64,000 bases of DNA from the NCBI GenBank assembly GCA_017449675.1, contig JAFTFG010000007.1, forward strand, positions 23,554 to 87,553. Direction: 5' to 3'. Positions 17,633 through 25,059 of this stretch are shown here, piece by piece; within the stretch, counting starts at the first letter, position 1; each line of letters starts with the position of its first letter. Source of the stretch: Prevotella sp. GTDB taxonomy: Bacteria; Bacteroidota; Bacteroidia; Bacteroidales; Bacteroidaceae. Under the pieces are notes generated by a model, which searched no databases, was not told the origin of the DNA, and saw only the letters and a list, made by a program, of their open reading frames with translations. Position numbers and translations under genes: made by a program.

Positions 17633-20156
17633 GTTTTATACCCTCTGGCTTTTGTGGTTGTTATGTCTTTCTGCTCAGGCTCAAGGACTGATATCCGGTG
17701 TGATTACGAATGCCGAAACGAAGGAACCAATACCTTCGGTAACCGTGTCATATAGGGGATATCGTGTCGCTGTGGCCTCTGGTCTCGACGGTCGTTACGT
17801 GATTAAGAAGATGGTGGAACTGCCCCTTACCTTCAGTGCCGTGGGGTATGTTCCTCAGACAATCTTTATTCAGGATAGAACCTCCATCCATATAGATGTC
17901 CAATTGCAACCGGATACGAAAGAGTTGCAAAACGTCATTGTCAAGGCAAAGCCCCAACGTTATAGTCGTAAGAATAATCCTGCTGTAGAGTTGATGCGCA
18001 AGGTGATAGAACATAAACGGCTTACCAACTTGTCGAACAAGGATTATTATCAATATACCAAGTATCAGAAATTGACATTAGCGGGTAATGAGATTACGCA
18101 GGAGAAGTTACAGAATGCCGCTTTGCGGAAAAAGAAATGGATTTACGACCAGATAGAAGCGTGTCCCTATAACAACAAACTTATCCTTCCGATATCTGTT
18201 GACGAGACAGTAACTCAGAAATTCTACCGCCGTCATCCTCATGATGAGAAGAGTATTATTTTGGGGCAGAATTCTACCGGTATCGGAGATTTGTTTCAGA
18301 CGGGGGATATCATGAATACGATGCTGAAGGACATTTTCACGGATGTCAATATCTATGATGATCAGGTGAGACTGTTGCGTCGCCCGTTTACTTCTCCGAT
18401 TGGAAAAGATGCGATAGGGTTCTACCGATATTATATAGAAGATACTGTTCAGGTGGATCGTGACAGTTGTATTCATCTGCATTTCCTGCCTAATAATATG
18501 CAGGATTTCGGATTCAGGGGAGATCTTTATATCCTAAAAGATTCCAGTTATCAAGTGAAGCGGTGTGATTTGTCTATTCCCCGTCAGAGTGATGTCAATT
18601 TTGTGGAGAACTTGCGAGTCAATCAGGAATTCACCATGTTACCTACAGGGGAGTGGGTGTTGTCTGTTGATGATATGGTCGTAGAGATGCAGATACTGAG
18701 TTTCTTGCAGAAAGGTATTGTAATCAGAAATACACGATTGACAGACTATGCCTTTGATGCTCTTCCACCTCAGTTGTTTAGAGGAAAGAAAGAGGTTAAG
18801 GAAGCGGATGCTATGATGCGTGGTGACCTGTTTTGGGAGCGGTATCGACAGGTGGGCCTTACCAAGAGTGAGGTGTCTATGAAGAATTTCGTCAAGGGCT
18901 TTGAGAAGATGAAGGGCTATAAGTATATCATGTTCGGTTTGAAAGCCTTTATCGAGAATTTTGTCGAAACAGGAAAGCCTTCCAAGGTGGATATAGGTCC
19001 GGTTAACAGTATGTTGTCTCATAACTATGTGGATGGCTTTCGAACCCGTGTAGGGATTCAGACGACTGCCAATCTGCATTCCCATTGGTTCTTTAAAGGT
19101 TTTGTGGCTCGTGGTTGGAAATCGCATAAGAACTATTATCGCGGGGATATCACCTACTCCTTCAATGCCAAAGAGTATTTACCTCAGGAATTCCCGAAAC
19201 GAACGTTGACGTTTACATCGACTTATGATGTGTGTGCATCGTCTGACAAGTTCATGACTAATGACAAAGACAATATGTTTACCTCCTTTAAATGGAAAGG
19301 GGTGGAGAATATGATGTTCTATAACCGTCAACAACTTACTTTTGAACGGGAGGAGGATGTAGGTGTCAAAACTATTGTCAGTCTGAAAACAGAGGAGAAC
19401 GAGGCATGTGGCACACTCCGTTTTGTACCTCTTACCGCAATGGAGTCTATTAAGTTCCGTACTACGGAGTTGCGGGCTGCGGTGGAGTTTTGTCCTGGTG
19501 CCACCTATATTAATACGAAACAGCGTCGTCGTAAGATTAATCTGGAGGCCCCGGTGTTCACCTTTAGTCATGCGATTGGTATGAAGGGCTTCTTGGGAGG
19601 TGATTACCGTTATCACTATAGTGAAGCCAGTGTCGCTCAGCGGTTCTGGCTCAACAGTTGGGGAAAAGTGGACCTCTATGTCAAGGGTGGTATCCAATGG
19701 AGTAAAGTCCCGTTCCCTTTACTTTGTATGCCAGAGGCTAACATGTCGTATATCCTTCAGCGTAATATGTTCAGTCTGATTGATAATATGGAATTTTTAA
19801 ATGACCGCTTTATTACAGCAACCCTCAACTGGGACCTTAACGGTAAACTCTTTAACCGTATCCCGCTTTTGAAGAGACTAAAATGGCGTGAGTCTGTGGG
19901 GGTAAAGGTGCTCTGGGGTGGTTTGTCCGACAAGAATAATCCCACTTTGGCACAAAACACAGATGATCCGGTCCTGATGGCTTTTCCGGCGGGATCCTAT
20001 ATTATGAATCCGCGGACTCCCTACGTGGAGGTTTCTGTGGGTATTCACAATATCTTCCGCTTCTTCCATGTAGAGTATGTACGCCGACTGAATTATAATC
20101 ACCTGTCGACGGCTAATAAACGTGGACTTCGTTTTGCCGTACACTTCACCTTCTGA
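17616..20156 (+). CDS. DUF5686 outer-membrane protein with carboxypeptidase-regulatory-like domain
   Basis: An 846-residue protein with a signal peptide (about residues 1-23, ending SAQAQG). A CarboxypepD_reg-like beta-sandwich (SGVITNAETKEPIPSVTVSYRGY) is followed by a long region of beta-strand character ending in an aromatic-terminated strand (RFAVHFTF), as in outer-membrane barrels. This is the DUF5686 architecture of Bacteroidetes, whose function is unknown. I start at 17616, where the signal peptide begins (MKRLTRFYTLW), overlapping the end of the inositol-phosphate synthase gene by 17 bp. Location in the inositol operon suggests a link to the outer-membrane lipid product. Confidence 0.8.
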   Translation: MKRLTRFYTLWLLWLLCLSAQAQGLISGVITNAETKEPIPSVTVSYRGYRVAVASGLDGRYVIKKMVELPLTFSAVGYVPQTIFIQDRTSIHIDVQLQPDTKELQNVIVKAKPQRYSRKNNPAVELMRKVIEHKRLTNLSNKDYYQYTKYQKLTLAGNEITQEKLQNAALRKKKWIYDQIEACPYNNKLILPISVDETVTQKFYRRHPHDEKSIILGQNSTGIGDLFQTGDIMNTMLKDIFTDVNIYDDQVRLLRRPFTSPIGKDAIGFYRYYIEDTVQVDRDSCIHLHFLPNNMQDFGFRGDLYILKDSSYQVKRCDLSIPRQSDVNFVENLRVNQEFTMLPTGEWVLSVDDMVVEMQILSFLQKGIVIRNTRLTDYAFDALPPQLFRGKKEVKEADAMMRGDLFWERYRQVGLTKSEVSMKNFVKGFEKMKGYKYIMFGLKAFIENFVETGKPSKVDIGPVNSMLSHNYVDGFRTRVGIQTTANLHSHWFFKGFVARGWKSHKNYYRGDITYSFNAKEYLPQEFPKRTLTFTSTYDVCASSDKFMTNDKDNMFTSFKWKGVENMMFYNRQQLTFEREEDVGVKTIVSLKTEENEACGTLRFVPLTAMESIKFRTTELRAAVEFCPGATYINTKQRRRKINLEAPVFTFSHAIGMKGFLGGDYRYHYSEASVAQRFWLNSWGKVDLYVKGGIQWSKVPFPLLCMPEANMSYILQRNMFSLIDNMEFLNDRFITATLNWDLNGKLFNRIPLLKRLKWRESVGVKVLWGGLSDKNNPTLAQNTDDPVLMAFPAGSYIMNPRTPYVEVSVGIHNIFRFFHVEYVRRLNYNHLSTANKRGLRFAVHFTF

Positions 20157-20195
20157 TTTTTTTCCGAAAATCATGATAGTTTCAAATATTATTCG

Positions 20196-20203
20196 TATCT
20201 TTG
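20196..20203 (+). promoter_or_regulatory. Bacteroidetes -7 element for the cytidylyltransferase-like gene
   Basis: TATCTTTG, 26 bp before the ATG at 20230. It indicates a second transcription unit for 20230-22531. No clear -33 TTTG is seen. Confidence 0.55.
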
Positions 20204-20229
20204 CACACATTAAACGAGATGTATAGTTC

Positions 20230-20952
20230 ATGAAATTTGCAGTCATTGCAGCGGGAGAGGGCAGCCGTTTGGCTGCGGAAGGAGTGCATGAACCCAAACC
20301 GTTGGTGTGTGTGGGGCATGAACGACTTATAGACCGCCTTATTCGTATATTCATGGTCAATAATGCGGAAGAAATTGTTGTTATTTGTAATGACAAGACT
20401 GCGATGGTCGCTCGACATCTGGTGGAACTACAGCGCAATGGATTGAAAGGATGTCCTGTCCCGTTGCGTTTTGTGATTAAAAATACCTCTAGTTCTATGC
20501 ATAGTTTTTTTGAGATATGTAAGTTCTTGCAAGACGGTCCGTTTGTGTTAACGACAGTGGATACTGTTTTCAGGGAGGACGCATTTTCTCGATTTGTCAA
20601 AACATTCAGGCAGACTTCTGTCGATGGGTTGATGGGTGTGACAGACTATGTGGATGACGAGAAACCACTTTATGTGAAGACGGATACTGAGATGAATATC
20701 TTGTCTTTCTTGGATGAAAAGGAAGATTGTCGGTTTGTCAGTGCGGGGGTATACGGACTACGGGATACAGCAATCTATACACTCCATAATTGCATAGCAC
20801 GTGGCGAACAACGGATGCGTAATTTCCAACGGGCACTGATTGCAGAGGGCTGCCAATTGCGTGCCTATCCGCTAGGAAAGGTCTTTGATATTGATCATGC
20901 TGCTGATATCAGCAAAGCCGAGCAGTTCTTAAATATGGAGAATGATGAGTGA
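20230..20952 (+). CDS. Nucleotidyltransferase, likely inositol-phosphate cytidylyltransferase type
   Basis: A 240-residue sugar-nucleotidyltransferase fold. The N terminus MKFAVIAAGEGSRL is the glycine-rich NTP-binding loop with the catalytic Arg, followed by KPLVCVGHERLIDRLI. FVLTTVDTVF carries a metal-ligand Asp in the position of the usual D-x-D/N. It lies next to a CDP-alcohol phosphatidyltransferase, as cytidylyltransferases of CDP-inositol pathways do, and 2.6 kb from inositol-phosphate synthase. CTP plus inositol phosphate to CDP-inositol is the most sensible inference, not proven. It overlaps the next gene by 11 bp. Confidence 0.78.
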   Translation: MKFAVIAAGEGSRLAAEGVHEPKPLVCVGHERLIDRLIRIFMVNNAEEIVVICNDKTAMVARHLVELQRNGLKGCPVPLRFVIKNTSSSMHSFFEICKFLQDGPFVLTTVDTVFREDAFSRFVKTFRQTSVDGLMGVTDYVDDEKPLYVKTDTEMNILSFLDEKEDCRFVSAGVYGLRDTAIYTLHNCIARGEQRMRNFQRALIAEGCQLRAYPLGKVFDIDHAADISKAEQFLNMENDE

Positions 20953-21886
20953 ATCCAGATCTTTCAAGGAACTGTTGCGTGTCTCTTTTAAATCAGAGGA
21001 TACGGAAGAGTGGTTGGATGTGCATTTCACTCGTCCAATCGGGTTGGTCTTTGCGCTGTTCTGGATGAGGTGGAACGTGCATCCCAATGTTATTACGATT
21101 CTCTCTATCATTTTAGGTGCCGTAGGCGGTTGCCTGTTCTTCTTTCCTGATTTATGGCATAACGTGGCAGGTGTCATCTTGTTGATATTTGCTAATTTTT
21201 GTGATTCTACCGACGGTCAGATGGCTCGGTTAACAGGGAAGAAAACGCTGGTGGGAAGGGTTCTTGACGGATTCTCTGAGAATGTGTGGTTCTTTTTTAT
21301 TTATCTTGCGATTATTAAGCGTACTGGTGACTTGTTCTATGATATGGTCGGAGGATGGGCTTACGTCGTCGTATTTGTGGTGTGTTATGTAGCAGGAGCA
21401 ATCTGTCACTCCCGCCAATGCTCTCTGGCTGACTATTATCGCCAGATTCATTTGTATTTCCTGTTGGGAAAGAATGGAAGTGAACTGGATACATATGAGG
21501 AGCAACGGAAGGTCTATGCGTCGTTGCCAGAGAATGACCGTTTTGCCCGTCTGTTTTATTATTGTTATGCTAATTATTGTAAGTCGCAGGAGCAGCGGAC
21601 ACCTGCATTCCAACAATTCTATCATTTGCTACGGGAGAGATATCCCCAAGGTGAAGAACTTCCTGTTGACTTGCGTGATACTTTTCGTAAGGGCTCACTG
21701 CCTTTGATGAAATATACAAATCTGTTGACGTTCAATGCCCGTGCCATTGTATTGTATCTGTCCTGTCTGTTGGATGTGCCTTATGTCTATCCGTTGGCAG
21801 AACTGACCGTCTTCGCAGTGATGTACTATTATATGCACCAAAAGCATGAGACTTTATGCCGGAAAATGATTAAACGACTATTATAA
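20942..21886 (+). CDS. CDP-alcohol phosphatidyltransferase with D-to-E change in the signature
   Basis: A 314-residue membrane enzyme. The signature D-x2-D-G-x2-A-R-x8-G-x3-D-x3-D is present at residues 88-113, with D88, D91, G92, A95, R96, G105 and D109 intact. The last Asp, normally the catalytic base, is Glu113. Several membrane helices surround it and a soluble insert runs from about residue 165 to 245. Such enzymes displace CMP from a CDP-activated lipid or alcohol. Together with inositol-phosphate synthase and the nucleotidyltransferase it probably makes an inositol phospholipid. Confidence 0.85.
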   Translation: MMSESRSFKELLRVSFKSEDTEEWLDVHFTRPIGLVFALFWMRWNVHPNVITILSIILGAVGGCLFFFPDLWHNVAGVILLIFANFCDSTDGQMARLTGKKTLVGRVLDGFSENVWFFFIYLAIIKRTGDLFYDMVGGWAYVVVFVVCYVAGAICHSRQCSLADYYRQIHLYFLLGKNGSELDTYEEQRKVYASLPENDRFARLFYYCYANYCKSQEQRTPAFQQFYHLLRERYPQGEELPVDLRDTFRKGSLPLMKYTNLLTFNARAIVLYLSCLLDVPYVYPLAELTVFAVMYYYMHQKHETLCRKMIKRLL

Positions 21887-21889
21887 ATT

Positions 21890-22531
21890 ATGTATGTAGC
21901 ATTAGCAGACAATCAAGATATTACAAGGGCAGGTATGATGTATATCTGTCAGGAAATGGAAGGGGTGGAGATGCATCGTGCTGAAGATAAAGCAGAGATG
22001 ATAGAGCAACTCAAGAGCCATCCAGACACCATCGTGATATTGGATTATACACTCTTTGATATCAATGATGTGGAAGAGTTGGAGATATTGCATCAGCGCT
22101 TTCCGCTGGTACAGTGGATTCTTTTCAGTGTCGATTTGTCGGGTGATTTCGTTCGTCGTTTGATTGCCATTGCACCACGTTTCAGTATTCTTTTGAAAGA
22201 ATCCCCTATTCAGGAGATCCGTGAATGCCTGTTGTTCGCGCAGCGCCATCAGCGGTATATCTGTCAACGAATGGCGGAGATATTGCTGGCACCTACAATA
22301 TCCCATACGGAGGAGGATGTGAAATTGACCCCTACGGAAACAGAGATTTTAAAGGATATTGCCCTGGGGCTGACAACGAAAGAAATTGCCGAACGTCGTT
22401 TCTCCAGTTTTCATACAGTGAATACCCACCGTAAGAATATTTTTAGGAAATTAGGAGTCAATAATGTACATGAAGCGACGAAATATGCGTTGAGAGCAGG
22501 GCTTGTCGACTCAGCGGAATATTATATTTGA
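21890..22531 (+). CDS. NarL/FixJ-type response regulator
   Basis: A 213-residue protein with an N-terminal receiver domain (phospho-acceptor Asp in VILDYTLF) and a C-terminal LuxR-type helix-turn-helix (LTPTETEILKDIALGLTTKEIAERRFSSFHTVNTH). It lies 3 bp after the phosphatidyltransferase gene, as the last gene of the unit. It may regulate the inositol cluster, possibly with the kinase at 13541. The pairing is an inference, since classical HisKA kinases often use OmpR-type regulators. Confidence 0.92.
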   Translation: MYVALADNQDITRAGMMYICQEMEGVEMHRAEDKAEMIEQLKSHPDTIVILDYTLFDINDVEELEILHQRFPLVQWILFSVDLSGDFVRRLIAIAPRFSILLKESPIQEIRECLLFAQRHQRYICQRMAEILLAPTISHTEEDVKLTPTETEILKDIALGLTTKEIAERRFSSFHTVNTHRKNIFRKLGVNNVHEATKYALRAGLVDSAEYYI

Positions 22532-22550
22532 TATATAGGAAACAAAAAAA

Positions 22551-22584
22551 GTAGGAATTGTCTCACGACAACTCCTACCCCTGT
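22551..22584 (+). terminator. Intrinsic terminator after the LuxR regulator gene
   Basis: A 12-bp stem with one mismatch (GTAGGAATTGTC and GACAACTCCTAC), four-base loop TCAC, then CCCTGTTTT. A run of seven A precedes it, so it may work in both directions. Confidence 0.7.
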
Positions 22585-22685
22585 TTTCTAACTAACTTAT
22601 TATCAACTATTCATTACTCATTCTGAAATCTGTTGCAAAGATAAGCATTTTTTTATGAAAGATGTATCAAAATAAAGAAAAAAGT

Positions 22686-22727
22686 TCCGTAAACGTTTGC
22701 GTATCTCCGTATTTTTTTCTACTTTTG
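22686..22727 (+). promoter_or_regulatory. lacI-GH5 promoter with overlapping LacI-type operator
   Basis: TTTG (22696-22699), 20-bp spacer, TACTTTTG (22720-22727) is a full Bacteroidetes promoter. The -33 element lies inside the near-palindrome TCCGTAAACGTTTGC (22686-22700), with the central AAACGTTT typical of LacI-family operators. This predicts autorepression by the regulator encoded directly downstream. The same 15 bases occur, reverse-complemented, at 46754-46769. Confidence 0.8.
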
Positions 22728-22733
22728 CACTTG

Positions 22734-23765
22734 ATGAGCAATACAAAGCAACATAGAACTTCTTTGAAGGACTTGGCAAAAGAACTGAATGTCAGTATTG
22801 CCACAGTCAGCCGTGCACTGCGTAATTCCTCTGAGATTGGCGAGGAGATGCAGCGTCGTGTCAAGGAGTTGGCAAAAAAGATGAATTATCGTCCTAATCC
22901 TTTTGCGCAGAGTCTTCGCAAGGAGTCGCCCAAGATGATTGGTGTCGTAGTTCCTAATCTGGTTACCCATTATTATGCCGCCGTATTGGATGGTATCGAG
23001 GATGAGGCACGCAGAGCAGGGTATAGTGTCATCAGTGCCAACAGTCATGAGAGTTTTGAGGATGAGGCGCATGCTGTTGATAACTTTATAAGTCTTCATG
23101 TAGAGGGTATCATCGCTTGCCTGGCTCAGACTACGACCGATTATAGCCATTACGAGGAAATCGCAGAGATGGGAATCCCTCTGGTCTTTTTCGGACGAAC
23201 CTGTCTTTCAGATCAGTTTTCCTGTGTGACGGCCAATGGCGATGAAGCGGCCCAGATGGCTACTCAACACCTGATAGATACGGGAAGTCGTCGTATCGCT
23301 TTTATAGGTGGTCCTAACCATCTGGATATGGTCCAGCGCCGTAAGCATGGCTACCTAGAAGCCTTGCGTGAGAACCGAATACCTATCAATCGCGATTTGG
23401 TCGTTTGTGATAAGATTGACTATCAGGTTGCCTTACGGGAAACGGCTCGGTTGCTTCAGTCGTCGAATCGTCCCGATGCAATATTGGCTTTCAATGATAT
23501 CATTACCTTTGCTGCTTTTACGGCTATTAAGCAACAAAGCTTGCGTATTCCGGAAGATGTCGCCTTGATAGGATTCACGGACGATGCTCATGCGGCGTAT
23601 GTGACTCCTCGTCTTTCGGCTATAGAGGACCAGTCTCATCTTATGGGTGTTACGGCCTGTAAGATGCTGTTGGGGCATATACAGGGTGACACCAAAGTCT
23701 ATAAGAAGATTGTTCCTCAACAATTGGTGATTCGAGATACATCTGCTAAAAAACAAAAACTATGA
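22734..23765 (+). CDS. LacI-family transcriptional regulator
   Basis: A 343-residue regulator. The N-terminal helix-turn-helix is SLKDLAKELNVSIATVSRALRN, the hinge helix follows in NYRPNPFAQSLRK, and the rest is a periplasmic-binding-protein-like sugar sensor domain. I chose the ATG at 22734: the longer frame from 22662 crosses the promoter. The -7 element ends only 6 bp before this ATG, so the mRNA is probably leaderless. The stop overlaps the GH5 start (ATGA), so the two are one operon. It likely senses a product of xyloglucan or another plant glycan. Confidence 0.92.
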   Translation: MSNTKQHRTSLKDLAKELNVSIATVSRALRNSSEIGEEMQRRVKELAKKMNYRPNPFAQSLRKESPKMIGVVVPNLVTHYYAAVLDGIEDEARRAGYSVISANSHESFEDEAHAVDNFISLHVEGIIACLAQTTTDYSHYEEIAEMGIPLVFFGRTCLSDQFSCVTANGDEAAQMATQHLIDTGSRRIAFIGGPNHLDMVQRRKHGYLEALRENRIPINRDLVVCDKIDYQVALRETARLLQSSNRPDAILAFNDIITFAAFTAIKQQSLRIPEDVALIGFTDDAHAAYVTPRLSAIEDQSHLMGVTACKMLLGHIQGDTKVYKKIVPQQLVIRDTSAKKQKL

Positions 23766-24985
23766 CCCTATCAAAAATCCTCCTTTCCGTATTATGCGTC
23801 TGTCTGTCGATGACTGTTGAAGGACAAGTAAAATGTAACGAAAATTGCAACCCGGCAAAGATGCATGCCTCTCGGATGTATCCGGGTTGGAACCTGGGTA
23901 ATACTTTGGAGGCTATCGGGGAGGGACTTGCTGCTGAGACTTCCTGGCAAAATACGAGGACCACAAGGGACATCATTGGTTTTGTCAAGCGTCAGGGTTT
24001 TCAATCTGTCCGTATTCCATGTTCCTGGGACATTCATTCGGATGCGCAGGGAAAAATCGATGAGGAATGGTTGGCTCGTGTAAAAGAAATTGTCGATGAT
24101 TGTATTCGTGAAGGGCTCTATGTCGTATTAAACGATCATTGGGATAACGGTTGGATAGAAGTGAAGGGATTCAGTAAGAACGACCAGTCGTTCGAAAAGG
24201 TGGATGAGCAGATTATCCAAGCGAAGATCGCCCGCCTAAAGGATTTGTGGATGCAACTGGCCACAGCCTTCAAGGGCTATGATGAACAATTGCTTTTTGC
24301 CGGCCTCAATGAGCCCTTCCAGCAGTATAACCTGTTTCATGATAAGCATCAGGAGTTGACACCAATACTCCTACGCTATAATCAGGCTTTTGTGGATGCC
24401 GTTCGTGCTGCGGGTGGTAAGAACAAAAACCGGATACTGGTAGTTCAGGCTCCTAGTGTCAATATCTCCTCTGCTGTCAGTGAGGAGGTGGGCTTCTCTA
24501 TGCCTGTCGACCCGGTTGGCAAAGGACGCTTAATGGTGGAAGTGCATTATTACGAGCCTTGGGATTTCTGTGGACAGGAAGAGGGTGGTAAATGGTTCTG
24601 GGGTCATGGTAACCATGTACCAGGGGATACTCATAATTGTGAATGGGGTGAAGAAAACTGGTCAGCCAGTCTGTTTGCCGCTATGAAGAAGAAATTCTAT
24701 GATCAGGGTTTCCCTGTTATCATGGGTGAGTATGGTGCTAATTGGCGGGAGGTAGGGCCTCTTCAGATGGCTCACGATACCTCTATTAAGGCTTGGTTCA
24801 AGGATATTACCGGTAAGGCCGTGTCTAATGGTTGTGTTCCAATGCTGTGGGATATCAATTTCACCAATCGTAATGGTGAGAAGGGGACAATGACCGTTAT
24901 TGACCGTGCTGACCTGAAAGTGTTCAGTCCTGTTGTGATGGACGGTATTACCGAGGGTGTCCGTTCTGTCAGTTGGCCTGATTGA
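23762..24985 (+). CDS. GH5 endoglucanase/xyloglucanase-type glycosidase
   Basis: A 407-residue protein with an N-terminal signal sequence (about residues 1-21). The GH5 fold begins at GWNLGNTLEA (about residue 42). The acid/base is Glu184 in AGLNEP, HYYEPWDF carries the conserved His/Tyr pair, and the nucleophile is Glu323 in VIMGEYGA. The sequence style resembles subfamily 4, which holds endo-xyloglucanases and endoglucanases. With the downstream alpha-xylosidase-type GH31 and GH2 genes, a backbone-cutting endo-xyloglucanase is the best guess. A cellulase or mannanase cannot be excluded. Confidence 0.9.
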   Translation: MTLSKILLSVLCVCLSMTVEGQVKCNENCNPAKMHASRMYPGWNLGNTLEAIGEGLAAETSWQNTRTTRDIIGFVKRQGFQSVRIPCSWDIHSDAQGKIDEEWLARVKEIVDDCIREGLYVVLNDHWDNGWIEVKGFSKNDQSFEKVDEQIIQAKIARLKDLWMQLATAFKGYDEQLLFAGLNEPFQQYNLFHDKHQELTPILLRYNQAFVDAVRAAGGKNKNRILVVQAPSVNISSAVSEEVGFSMPVDPVGKGRLMVEVHYYEPWDFCGQEEGGKWFWGHGNHVPGDTHNCEWGEENWSASLFAAMKKKFYDQGFPVIMGEYGANWREVGPLQMAHDTSIKAWFKDITGKAVSNGCVPMLWDINFTNRNGEKGTMTVIDRADLKVFSPVVMDGITEGVRSVSWPD

Positions 24986-25012
24986 CTTTTTTCTGAAAAA
25001 ACAGGCGTTTTG

Positions 25013-25044
25013 TTTGGTGGAATGCTGGAAAAAGCGTATTTTTG
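25013..25044 (+). promoter_or_regulatory. Promoter of the sensor-GH31-GH2-GH31 operon
   Basis: TTTG (25013-25016), 20-bp spacer, TATTTTTG (25037-25044): a full match to the Bacteroidetes consensus. It lies 15 bp before the ATG at 25060. Confidence 0.75.
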
Positions 25045-25059
25045 CAGATACTAACTGAA

